From Lineus longissimus (Eukaryota; Nemertea; Pilidiophora; Heteronemertea; Lineidae): a stretch of DNA of 64,000 bases. The stretch covers positions 8,806,001 to 8,870,000 of the forward strand of contig NC_088320.1 of assembly GCF_910592395.1 (NCBI RefSeq). The letters run 5' to 3'. Shown here one piece after another: positions 11,406 to 21,725 of the stretch (position 1 is its first letter; every line of letters starts with the position of its first letter). A program made the position numbers and the translations under genes. The notes below the pieces were generated by a model, which ran no database searches, had not been told where the DNA came from, and saw nothing but the letters and a program-made list of their open reading frames with translations.

Positions 11406-11989
11406 CGGATGCACGACCTTTCGGGTGCACGGAACAACAATGTTAAAACAAGTAAAATATCGTTTATTGGGCACAATTTAAGCGTATTTGTCCCGTTTAT
11501 GACGACGGTATTTTATCCAGCTTATAAAGCAAAGCTTCTAAATGGATTTGTAGGAAGTCGTGTTTCATGTTTTATCAGTCCACTAAAGGTTGATCTTTTG
11601 CAGTACTGTAGTGTCGTTTATGAGCTTAATCTATAACCAGGGTGCAGCCGCGAGGCTTCTCTATATGAGTCAGGTGCTTTGTTGTTAGCGTGCTGCCATT
11701 TAACCACATCCTTTTAATTACTTGGTTTTGTTAAATTTTTCGGCAAGTCAGTGCATTTTGCATGAGTGGTCACATTTTTTTGCAAATAGCATGTAGTAAG
11801 ACAGAACTGAAATGATTGAATTATCTGATTAGCACACAGTAAAAGGTTAGGAAAAGATGAGGAATAACTTTAACAATAGAGAGAGAGAATTTCCGTTCCT
11901 TTTATATATTAGTTTTAAGATTGTGCAATGTGTGGAGAAATATTTGCGAGAAGATTGCAGCTCAGAGAGTGGTGAAGGACCTGGAAGAT
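11406..11989. other. Non-coding stretch, nothing recognised
   Basis: Short open frames without motifs. Confidence 0.4.
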
Positions 11990-12950
11990 AGAAAATCCTT
12001 ACCACCTGCAGTCGGTGAAGCCAGGCCAGCAAGATCGACCACCTCAAACACTGAGGCTACATGTGTGCACCGAGTTCAGCATCAATGCAGCAGTAGAGTA
12101 CACGTCGCTTGGATTCTTCGACTTGGAAAACGCCTTCAACAGGGTTGACGTCGGCATACTTGCCTCCAAAATGGCTAAAATGGGATTCTCCAATATATTT
12201 ATACGCTGGACACTATTTGGGAAAGGAATGTGCAGTGTGAGATTTGGATCATGGCAATCCGAGCCATTCGTCCTTTTAGCCCAGGTTTACCGCAGGGCTC
12301 GCCCATAAGCTCTGTACTCTTTACCATCTACACTGCTGACATTATCCCTTGTCTCAGAACAGTAGCAACAACAGGGTCTACCTATGTTGACGACATAATA
12401 GCAGGAAGCGTAGGGGATACGCAGCAGGAAGCAGTAGAGGGACTTTAGGCCGCAAGCAATGCACTCAGGGGATGGACTACCACTAACACCATGCACATCC
12501 AGGGAGACAAAAGCATGTGGGTGTTGGTGAACCTTTGGCTCTAGAGAGAGCAATTCTGCATTACATACGGCGAAAGTGCCCTCGGTGAAGCAAACGTGCC
12601 TTTTGCACGCCAGGAATTCAGTGAAATGGCCTGTGCCTATGTTTTCCAAAATGTGACCCCCCCCCCCCATTTCTTTAGACATATAGACCCTGATTTTAAC
12701 AATCCAAATGTTAAGGCCGTACATAGGCAAATTCCTAGCCTTGCATGTCCTCATCTGACTGAAGACCAGGTTATCTCAGAGAATGCCGATGGTGTGATGG
12801 TAATAGCCAGCAGTTGAAAAGGCCCACCTGAAAGCTGGAGAAGTTCAATGGAAATCCTATGGAATATAAGGCTTACCCATTTTGTAAGGATATTCAACGC
12901 CAAGATAGGCGCGCACTCTGATTCATACGATGAGAGCATGAACTATTAAT
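11990..12950 (+). pseudogene. Non-LTR retrotransposon reverse transcriptase fragment
   Basis: This is the remnant of the reverse transcriptase that would copy LINE RNA at a nicked genomic target. One frame (12015-12308) carries the RT motif FFDLENAFNRVD, with the first catalytic aspartate of the palm, followed by a helical stretch ending in the SVRFGSWQSEPF region. About 12280 the signal shifts to another frame (12230-12448) with LPQGSPISSVLFTIY and, at 12383-12394, the active-site YVDD. A stop follows at 12446-12448, after which similarity fades into frames with stops, a C12 run at 12657-12668 and a last open frame ending near 12817. The EN domain and both termini are missing. At least one frameshift and one stop make it non-functional. 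LINE class is firm; the clade cannot be named by eye. Confidence 0.8.
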
Positions 12951-13750
12951 TTTGTCAAGCGGTAAATAAACAACCAAATATTATAAAACGTTATTATCAC
13001 ATGATCGTGTGTATCAATGACAGCCAATTGTTGCATTATCATGCTGTTTTAATTGCAATTCAATAAGTCATGCGGATTAAATGAAAGTCATGTGGAGTTG
13101 TCTATAAAGTGGTTCTACTTTTAGCAGATGCCAAAATTATGATCGTTGGATGGTTTGTTTTCTTATGGTGAAAATTGTTCTCCAAATTTCAGTGTTTCCT
13201 TGAAATAAATATAGAATATATAAACAAAGACTTTTGAATAGCGTATAACGGATAACACCCAGGTGACATATACTCAGCTACATACCCCGTCATAATGATT
13301 TTACCGCTGTGACATTTTTTAAAATTAACAGCAGGTCTCATAGTCCGCTATGTGGTGGTTAAGAGTTTTGATTGGTTTCCCCCAACGTCTTTGAAAGACT
13401 CTGCTTTCCCGTTGCGATGTGAACACCACCGATGTCTTTTCAGCAATTCACAGAGGCATGTTTAGGGCTTCGGAACATATTTCTCTAGGCTTCACCTTTT
13501 TGTATCCTTTTACACGAAACATTCAAAGCGTAATTGAGACGCATTCAGTCCATGGAGTGTTCTGCGTAGTAACACAATTGGCAGGGAAAAGGGATCAAGC
13601 ACGTGTTACGTCATGAGAAAGTGATCATCTACGTGCTTTGTTTGACAATGATGAAAATATGATATCAACAATATCCATTTGGCAATGGAACTGGCTATTA
13701 AATGGTGAAGCCTAACGAGAGTAGCTCAAGAAAAATATATGATAAATACC
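12951..13750. other. Non-coding stretch, nothing recognised
   Basis: A few 60-70-codon frames only, no motif. Confidence 0.4.
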
Positions 13751-13940
13751 ACAGTGGAACCTCCCTTAGCGGACACCTCTCTATTAAGGACACCCTCTCC
13801 AATAAATAAGGATACATGTACTAGTTTTGCTCCCAGATTGGTCGTTTCCATTCACTTTGACCCCTCTTGTCAGGACACCTCTCTATTAAGGGCTGCACTT
13901 ATCAGTCCCGAGGGTGTCCTCAATAGAGAGGTTCTACTGA
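13751..13940. mobile_element. pogo-type MITE
   Basis: The left end reads CAGTGGAACCTC and the right end, read inward, CAGTAGAACCTC. Both continue into CTCTCTATTAAGGACACC-type sequence, which also recurs internally near 13878-13895. CAGTRGAACCTC with an AGGACACC-like subterminal repeat is the style of pogo/Tigger ends in many invertebrates. The expected flanking TA is degraded (CA and AA). About 190 bp with no coding capacity. The decayed pogo transposase at 62.4 kb belongs to the same broad superfamily, but I cannot show that it matches these ends. Confidence 0.75.
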
Positions 13941-14033
13941 ATGTAGCTTGATACAGCATTCATTAATAGATACAATATAACATTTACAAGATCATTGTAA
14001 CATTCTTAGGTAAGATATAAACTAAGAATCGTA

Positions 14034-14480
14034 ATGAGTTTTGCACACAGTACTATACAAGAAAGTTTTATCGCAGCTAATAATCTTATCGGGATTTTCT
14101 GCTTCGGCTACACCATTCAAGTTCGTCGTAGTCATTTGAACAAGAACAAACCGTGTCGTGATATTCACACCGTGCATGTGACATGTCGTGGTAAAGCCCA
14201 TCAGTCGAATTCTTCAACCTCTCCCTGTAACATCCTAACATTAGTCGGCCGCATATTTATTGTTTTACTTCGTTATTTGACCAGTTGTTTGTATCCGTGT
14301 ATCCGTAGGACGTGCAGATCTGCATTTACACAACAATTCGTGGAAAAAACAGGATACTGTTTATGGTCAAGTCATGATCTTGCATGCCTGGCATATATCA
14401 GCCATGGTTGTTCGCAAAAGGTTTGCCGACCATTTTCATGCAAAATGTGGTTTAATACCATGTTCTACAATCCCTATTAG
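14034..14480 (+). other. 148-codon open frame of unknown nature
   Basis: Open from ATG at 14034 to a stop at 14478-14480. The product is cysteine-rich in its second half but shows no family motif, signal peptide or clear membrane segment. No repeat partner was found in the window. It could be a chance frame or an exon of something I do not know; I lean to chance because the flanks are ordinary AT-rich DNA. Confidence 0.2.
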
Positions 14481-14933
14481 ATTTTTTTCGATAATCTTGT
14501 TAAGATAGTATTCAGTGTCGTATTCAATATGTCTTTGTACAACTGTTACAGGCTCGTTATATAAGATTATTATAGTTTGGATTTAATTCATAGTTTTACG
14601 AAAATCTTGTGAAGGACACGATACGGAATAAGACAAGTAAGATTCGTATTGGAATTTTATTATAGGAACACTATCAAGGCTTCAGCATCCCAAATCTCGG
14701 CAAAACAACACTGTCTGCATGTATACTGCCGTAAGAATACATATATACGAGTTGAAATCGATATAACGTTACGGAATTCCGTCCGCCTTGGGGAGCGGGA
14801 AAGCAACTCTCGCACTAGGAATTCATTGATCTTTTGAGGGCGAAGATTAACGTAAACCATGTTTTTCGTATATATTTAAGGGTTGGACAGAATTTGAAAG
14901 TCATCAAAAACTTTCAGAAGTACCGTTTGCTAA

Positions 14934-15294
14934 CTAAACAAGAGGAGAAGAAACATATTGAAGTTGAAAGCCGCCCACTCTTTTTAAGTCGTATAACGCC
15001 GTACACAGAATATTGATTGCCAGCTTAACGTCCTCTTTACCCATTACTGCAAAATCCATTCTAGTCCTCATTATCGTGAGGTCTCTATTATCAACAATCC
15101 CACAGGCTATCCTCAAACGTTCCCCACCCAACCGGCAGGTCATCGAGAATACGATTGAGAAAACCACATACTTTATACAAGTTTCGAGATGCCCTCATTC
15201 CTCCCATGAGTGTCAGTTGAGAAGCCATTGCTACTCTCTTATTGTCACTACTCTTGACAGTTTTTTGCAAGAATTTCGCTAATGGTTTTTCCAC
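14934..15294 (-). pseudogene. Unidentified coding-like segment, domain copy 1
   Basis: Reading leftwards on the minus strand, an open frame from 15294 carries VAMASQLTLMGGMRASRNLY and then FLNRILDDLP. Near 15120 a one-base shift moves the signal to a second frame with GIVDNRDLTIMRT, FAVMGKEDVKLAINIL and LYDLKRVGGF, ending at a stop at 14934-14936. The second part is repeated with conservative amino acid changes at 15511-15660. Conservation at protein level between the copies argues that this was once coding. I do not recognise the domain: it could be an accessory protein of the neighbouring Harbinger element, another element, or a host gene fragment. Confidence 0.45.
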
Positions 15295-15439
15295 CTGGGT
15301 ATCTGGCTGTTCTCTACATAGGATTGGTAGTAGTGTTCGATTGTTTGCGCAGGCAGTCTCAGTAAATTTCGAATACTACAATAGAAAGACTTAATCTGGA
15401 TCAAACTTCATAATCACAAAAACCAAATATTCATACTTA

Positions 15440-15660
15440 ACAATTTTTTTCGAACATTTCCTCTATGACTTCGTCGATAATATCTGCATCCACGACACTT
15501 CCAACGGCATTTAAAGGTTAAAGCCGCCCACTCTTTTAAAGTCGTATAACGTCGTCCACAGAATATTGATTGCCACCTCAACGTCATCTTTACCTATTAC
15601 GGCAAAATACAGTCCATCCCTAATTATCTTGAGGGATCTGTAATCAGCTATCCCACACTG
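15440..15660 (-). pseudogene. Unidentified coding-like segment, domain copy 2
   Basis: The minus-strand frame reads CGIADYRSLKIIRDGLYFAV, then GKDDVEVAINIL and LYDFKRVGGF, clearly the same domain as 14960-15115. The similarity begins right after a minus-strand TTTCTTCTTCTTCAG tract at 15660, which has the form of a vertebrate/invertebrate 3' splice site, so this may be an exon start. After a stop at 15511-15513, another frame continues DADIIDEVIEEMFEKN. The left TIR of the Harbinger element starts only about 24 bases beyond the splice-like tract. Confidence 0.45.
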
Positions 15661-16029
15661 AAGAAGAAGAAATGTTTGGACACCAGGGCCGGTATTTATA
15701 AACACTAACAATTACCCGTGCTCCGCACGGAGTTTGGGGCATGGATACATGGAGTGTTCGATAATTGGTGAAAGGAATAACCAACAGAGAGAAATCATTG
15801 TATTTCATATTGATTATGATTTGGCCGTTGCCGCTTCAAAACAACAATACAAAAATATACTGGTTATTTACAATGCTGATTAGAAACTTTTAAATGAAAT
15901 AACTTATGGATGAAAATTTAACTAAAAGTTGAAAACCGTGTTCCGCAAAGAGTTATTTTGGGATGTCAAGGTTATATTCACTTAAAAATGATAAGAATCA
16001 CGCTAAAAAATAAGGAAAAAAATCGACCA

Positions 16030-16085
16030 CTACGGATTTCGAACTCGGGTCGCTGGCGTGTTAGGCATTAGACCACCAGAATTCC
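16030..16085 (-). mobile_element. Possible tRNA-like SINE scrap
   Basis: On the minus strand, GTGGTCTAATGCC resembles a pol III A box and GAGTTCGAAATCC a B box. The 17 bases between them are too few for an intact tRNA, so this is at most a deleted tRNA-derived SINE head or a chance match. Confidence 0.25.
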
Positions 16086-16563
16086 TGGAACTGCCGGGGC
16101 GATATTGCATTTATAAATCAGGTTCCAGGCTTAGATGGCAGCACCGTCTATTGTTTAGCATGTTTACCAGCTTTTCCTATGAAAAAAACACACGATGTCA
16201 GGATGTTCTTACGAAAAAACACACGAAAAACACGTTAGCTGAATGGCTTCACGGGTAAAATCTACATGCACATACAGAAAATTAGCAGATTCCATCCAGC
16301 GGTAAAGGCAGTAGTGGTAGACATAAAGAGAATTTTACCAGTTCTAGTATTAACGTATACACGTCTGTAGATACTTAAGTCAAAGTATGGTACTTAGGTT
16401 CCTACCAAACCCACGTATCATGTTTAAGTCGAATTCTATATAAAATGCATGATGCGCAAGTTGGCACTTATAGTTGAGACACCCATTGGCCTGTCCTAAG
16501 TATAAACCTGTTGGTAATTCACAGAATTTCTGGGCATTCCTCAAGAGACATTAGTACAGTTAT

Positions 16564-17345
16564 ATGGCCGCAGTAATGCTTGCCGTGCAAGAAGAAGTTT
16601 TCAGGCGGCGTGCTATCCGAAGAGAACCAGTTTTCCTAGGCCGCCTACATAACTGGACGCCTACAACGATATATAACCTTACCAAAGGTACAGACACGAC
16701 CATCAAACGCTAATCAATGTTGTGGGGGATGAACTCGATCGACTCAAAAAAACTGGGGAACCATGCCCTACTGAGGGAACTGAATGTTCTTGCTGCATTA
16801 CGCTTTTATGGCACGGGGTCCTTTCAGATACTTACTGGGGACTTGGTGCACATTTCACAACCTACGATGTGTAGTACCCCATGCCATTTGCCTCTGCTTC
16901 CAAGGGTCGTAAAGTTTCGTAAAGGTCGTAAAGAGCGGGATGAATTTCCAAACATTGTTGATGAATTTCACGAGATAGCCAATTTTCCCGATGATGTGGG
17001 TGTTGTGGATGGAACGCACGTGTGGATTTTAGGTCCATCGCAGCATGAATGGCGTTATATTAATCGGAAGAAGTACCGTCCCATAAACACCCATGATGTG
17101 ATGGACACACAATATCGATTCACAAATGTCGTTGCCAAGTGGCCGGGAAGTACGCATGATTCAGTAATTCTAAGGGAGAGTGGACGTTCAGAGATCATGT
17201 ACGTCGCGTCGGGATGGTGAAGTAATTTTACCTCGGGATGGTGGATAGGCCTACCCTGTAAAATCCATTCCTAAACGTCAAGACAGCAACACAACGTCGC
17301 TACAACAAGTCCCACATGAAATCGAGGTCCGCTTACCTCAAACCA
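16564..17345 (+). pseudogene. HARBI1-like PIF/Harbinger transposase
   Basis: In known Harbinger elements this DDE nuclease cuts and integrates the transposon. An ATG at 16564 opens an N-terminal frame with MAAVMLAVQEEVFRRR, stopped at 16711-16713. The same frame reopens at 16717 and runs to 17220. It shows the helical region around LNVLAALRFYGTGSFQ, then GDLVHISQPT, the first catalytic aspartate in GVVDGTHVWI (about 17001-17020), and the second in VVAKWPGSTHDSVILRESG. The frame ends soon after; a frame-shifted continuation reads QRRYNKSHMKSRSAY at about 17292-17336, where the family has its third acidic residue, which is not conserved here. With a nonsense codon, a frameshift and the lost catalytic acid it is inactive. 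Family assignment is confident. Confidence 0.9.
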
Positions 17346-17645
17346 CAAAATGTAACATGGTTTTCGTCGAAATCTAACATACTGCCCTAACAACGACCAG
17401 CCGAGAAAGCTATGCGTGATGCCAATATAGACTTACGCATCATACTAAGCTAGGTATAATACTTAGGTAGGTTTATGAATTCAAAGTTAATTATCATGCT
17501 TGGTTAGGCATGATACTCACGGTTTTTTCATACTTAACTTAAGAAGTTTTATGAATATGAGCCCTGGCTCCTTAAGAGCACACACAAACCATTGACAAAC
17601 AAGGAAACTGCGCATGCCTGCTATTTGATATCAAGGCCTACATTT

Positions 17646-17865
17646 GTGACCCACTCTACCAAAACTAGGCGCTTGTCGCATCTGAACTTGACAGGTTGAT
17701 ACGGACATGTTGTTCATGTCCCTATTGTAGACCTTTTGTGAAATGTGACCAAATCAGTTGTAATAGATTTCACAAAAGGTATACCATAGGGAAATGAACA
17801 ACAAGTCCGTATCAACCTGTCGAGTTCAGATGCGACAAGCGCCTAGTTTTGGTAGAGCGAGTCAC
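17646..17865. mobile_element. 220-bp foldback element
   Basis: Two arms of about 97 bases (17646-17744 and 17769-17865) are reverse complements with few mismatches, including CTACCAAAACTAGGCGCTTG, CGCATCTGAACT, TGATACGGAC and ACCTTTTGTGAAA. The loop is about 25 bases. It lies 78 bp downstream of the Harbinger element's right end. Non-coding. Confidence 0.85.
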
Positions 17866-19640
17866 ATTTAATAGACATTGTAAGACTACCACAGGTATCG
17901 TCTGTCCAGCTACCAAGACTATTCAAAGGTTTTAATGGGAATATAAGCTAAAAGAGATATTGAGACGATATAGCTGCCCACAACTTATAAGGATGAAAAA
18001 GACAATCATGGTATATTTGAACACCTGAGGGGGCAAAAATAAATTCAAAAAGAATGCCCGCTCACGTTAAACTATTTACTCTGTTCACAACAACAGTTGG
18101 CCTTCTTTGTGACTATCACGCCAAAAGCCAAAGTAACCAGTGATTTTTCACTAGGTTATCTGCAACAATGTGTGGAAGTACCACCTACTAAAGTTAATGA
18201 ACATGTTCATGCAAATGAGCTTTTAATTACCACTTTATTCTTCTTCAAGTAAAACAGTGCTCCAAAAACATAGATACCAATGTACAGTCTTTATCATATT
18301 ATACCCTATGCACTGATCCGTCAGACAAGCAATGAAAAACATCAAAATTTGTCACAAAAAGTAAGTACAAACTTCTCCAAAAAGTGTCCGCAAGGAATAC
18401 TTTTGCTTTAAAAAATCTCCGCTACTTACAATCCTATTAAAACTCATGTTTTAAAGAAAAAATGCGCAAAAAAATAGCAAAATCTGCAAAAAGAGATGCT
18501 ATAGGCCCAACATGGGATACGTTGCCAGCTATCAACTGTCCAGGTCTATTAATATGATGCAATCTGCTATGCAATAAAAATATCCGTATTGCACTCAGTT
18601 CATTGTTGCCAATCCGGAAAAAAAACTTTCCCAACTTCAGGTCGTATTCATTGTTATGTCATTACGTCCTACGGTACACCTTTTGTTACGTCAGAAAAGC
18701 GATTCTTCTATCAATGACGAAGTATTTGAGTGTTGAGAGAACTAACCTCCAAATTTTCGATGTCTACTATCCATCTTAATGGACAGAAAGGCTTAATCAG
18801 TTGAGGGTACCCCCGAAAATGGAAAAGACACCAATGATGACTCGATCATCAACGCATGTCTGAATTTTTTACCTTTTAATGAAAAATTAGTTAAAAAGTC
18901 CAATATTAGAGAGTTTGAGATCGACAACTGATAGCAAAACTGATACGTATACGAAGAATTCTTGTCAAATATGTCATCAAATATTAGACTGATTTTTTCC
19001 CATCTTGAAACTTGGTTCAGGTGATCAGTATTGAGTGTAGAGAATGTTGTATGCGGCATTTGATGTCATTATTAAAAGTAAATATTTCGGAGAAACTTTT
19101 CTGACCAAGGTACCCTCGGGGTATTTGTAGCCCGTTGTTTCTGGGTATTTGTAGCCCCTATTAATAGCTCGATATATCCTTTCATAAATCATGAGGATGC
19201 TAGGTTTTCTCATGTTTTATACCTGAATTATGTTAGTTGATCATAAATCTTTCTGATTTCTAATAACATAATTTCAAAATATAATATTTTAAAAGTTACT
19301 GGTGTCTCTAGTTAAAGCCACACCATTGACTAGATATAGCAGCATTTGTGTTGGTACATTGCATTACCATCGAGTGATACCAGCTATAGTTAGGACTGAT
19401 ACAAGACCCATACAGTTTCTGATGGCGCACGACAAGACCGTCAGTCAATTCAGAATATCACAAGCTGTTATCCGACACAAGGTGTAATGTATAACAGAGG
19501 CGGTAAGTTAGACATGTTTGAAATCAGTCTGATTTGCGACGATATTGTTTGAATTGTTGGTAAGTGATTGCATAAAACATCACTGATGTGTTCAATAAAT
19601 ACCGTTTATGTATGTGTTGATACCAGCAAAACCTCGTTGT
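17866..19640. other. Non-coding stretch, nothing recognised
   Basis: Short frames on both strands. The phrase GGGTATTTGTAGCCC occurs twice near 19117-19155 and once more, loosely, near 32520. Confidence 0.4.
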
Positions 19641-19644
19641 CAAA

Positions 19645-19820
19645 GTGGATTATTGGAACAATATTGAAAGTTTTATTATCAATACAGACCATAAACCTGT
19701 GAAAAAAACGCTCTCAAAAATAAAAAAACATGCAATTTTAATTCAAGCCAGAGGCTACAAGTTTTGTATTGTCTCTCAGAGGCATTGTTTTAGATTAAGT
19801 GCCCTGAATTACAGGCTGTA
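19645..19820 (+). pseudogene. Ty3/gypsy RNase H scrap
   Basis: A plus-strand frame contains FIINTDHKPVKKTL starting at 19672, followed by ARGYKFCIVSQRHCF. TDHKPL-type sequence, then an R..RW/Y.F.I pattern about 30 residues on, is the hallmark of the RNase H domain of Ty3/gypsy retrotransposons. Similarity is short and then lost. No LTR or other pol domain is visible nearby. It is likely unrelated to the gypsy remnant at 41 kb. Confidence 0.5.
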
Positions 19821-21100
19821 AAATTGGAAGAGGTGCCACTACAAGATGCAGGCCGATTTTAGTGAATCTGCCTGTAAATCTCTTGCGTAATCAAAGTTAC
19901 ATGTGTAAAATGGGCTACAAATACCTCATTTACCTTACATAAAGTCGAATCTTATCCGGCCTCAATTAAAATGCCCTGGCTAGAACGGCTGTTGACTCAC
20001 GACTGAGATAACGCTGTTCTAAAGTGAGGAAGCTACATGTATATCAGCTCACATTTAGTTACAACCACTAACAGATGACCACAGACGGAGAAAAAAGCCT
20101 GTTTTGTGGATTCTTTTCTGCGTAACATAAAATCGTAAAGAATTAGCAGAAGTCAATCAGTGCCGCATGTGGGGTCAAATGTTGTTAGGCTAGCACAAGT
20201 GATGTCACGCTTCCTTGTTGCCCTTGATGTTGCTTCGATCCACATTACGGATTGTCTAAGGGTATATCACTGGATAGAATATGAGAGTTACAACTAATTC
20301 GGCTACACGATTTCCGCCCCTGACCCTGAACGAAATGTTGATCACAGGCATGTTGATTACAAATGAAACTGGCGATACAGACCCTTTGATACAGCCACCC
20401 ACTACCATCGATAATCTGCCTGAAGGCAGTGATATTCCATCTACTCATCATAGGGGAGTGTTGACATGTATTGATCGGTTTCTTTATGACATGTGTAGAT
20501 TAGGTGATTTGTTGCAGTCTTTATAGTCTACATCAGTCAAAGGAATCTCGATACAGGTTACCTTTACGAACTGTTAAATTGCACAGTCACTGTAGATATA
20601 GTAATACTAATTAACACCGTTGTGTTTTTTTTATAGCGTAGCAAATAAATATCTGAGTTCATTTGAACTTTTCCTCTCCCCATTAGATTAACTGTGAACA
20701 TATACGAATTCGAAGGTGTGGTGGGTGCATACTCTGTGTTACCGAGTGAAAAGGCAAAACCGAAAGTAGTGCTCCGATCCTTTGGAATTTCATCACGTTT
20801 TTCTTTTAGATGTATTGGGTAGTTCTCGACTAAATATATCGGTTACGTATTGACACAAGGGGTAATTAAATATAAGTATCTGAAATCAAAAACAGTTGCA
20901 AGGCTGGATTTACATACAATTCACGTTTTTAGTTTCACCTTTTTTAAATGTCACCACTCCGCATTCAAAGCAACAAGAATCCGGTAGATCAACATCCACA
21001 GGGACAAATCACTGAGGGTCAACATCTGCATTTGAGGACTACTAGATTAATAATTTTAAATGGCTGCACCGTAACCCCGGAAACACCCATATGTCGCATG
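19821..21100. other. Non-coding stretch, nothing recognised
   Basis: Small frames on both strands without motifs. Confidence 0.4.
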
Positions 21101-21545
21101 CCTAATAAATCAGGCGACGACGTTGCATGTATGACCTATGACCTGTCTATGTGTCCGTTTCGTGTCACTTTTGTTTCTCTGAGTGTAACCAAATACGTCT
21201 TAAATTGAGAACACGTCTACGGTCGACACAAATACAGATAGCTGACACGAATATTCAAAAATAAATTTGTTTTCGCTAATTTCAAATTGATATTTTGCAA
21301 CCTATTAAAAAGGTTCCACTATATGGACCAATCCACTTGGCTGTGACAGCACGTTTTCATTGAAGTGTAATTAATTCTCAGTAATCAGGCAACACATGGT
21401 TATATTTGTCGTTGACATTTTAGTTTGTGTTGTGTAAAATGTTTTAATGCAATCTATTGTTTATTTTCCGCACTGGGAATATCAAGTCTTTTAATCACAG
21501 TGAATACTGTAACCAAAGTTCAAGTAGAGCAAGAATTCAACCGAT
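21100..21545 (+). repeat. Dispersed repeat family C, copy 1
   Basis: Aligns with 32880-33645 at ACGGTCGACACA/ACGGTAGGCATA, AGCTGACACGAATAT/ACCTGACACGAACAT, the TAATGCAATSTAYTGTTT block and AAATCACAGTRAATA. Copies are diverged and of unequal length. Class unknown. Confidence 0.5.
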
Positions 21546-21579
21546 AGGATGCTTGCTTTCAGGAAGAGATACCGAAGTG

Positions 21580-21725
21580 GAGGTATTGGTTGTCTCACTC
21601 AAACCGCGAGGGTGGAGCTAAAATGTAGACCAAAACTGAAGCGTAGCCGAGGTTTTGGCCAATATCTCAAATTAAATATCGAATAATATGGTTTTAAATG
21701 CTTTTAAAGTGCTTCAACATTTTGC
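21580..21725. mobile_element. Relative of the 6.6-kb foldback family
   Basis: Contains GAGGGTGGAGCTAAAATG, flanked by TTGTCTCACTCAAACC and later ATCTCAAATTAAATATCGAAT, matching elements at 6641-6800 and 52400-52690. A second TTGTCTCACCCAAAC block occurs at 21748, inside a possible larger copy. The arms here are no longer obvious reverse complements. Confidence 0.5.

Larger units (their letters stand above)
15684..17567 (+). mobile_element. PIF/Harbinger DNA transposon, decayed
   Basis: The left end begins CAGGGCCGGTATTTATAAA at 15684; the right end read inward begins CAGGGCTCATATTCATAAAA at 17567. The two form an imperfect terminal inverted repeat of about 20 bases around a HARBI1-like transposase pseudogene. 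The 3-base TWA target duplication expected for the superfamily is not evident, so the termini may extend a few bases differently. About 1.9 kb between the ends, shorter than full elements, which normally carry a second Myb-like gene that I do not see inside. Confidence 0.6.

Noticed and set aside
12287-12754. 155-codon minus-strand frame
   Set aside because: Antisense to the LINE RT with YVDD; shadow frame.
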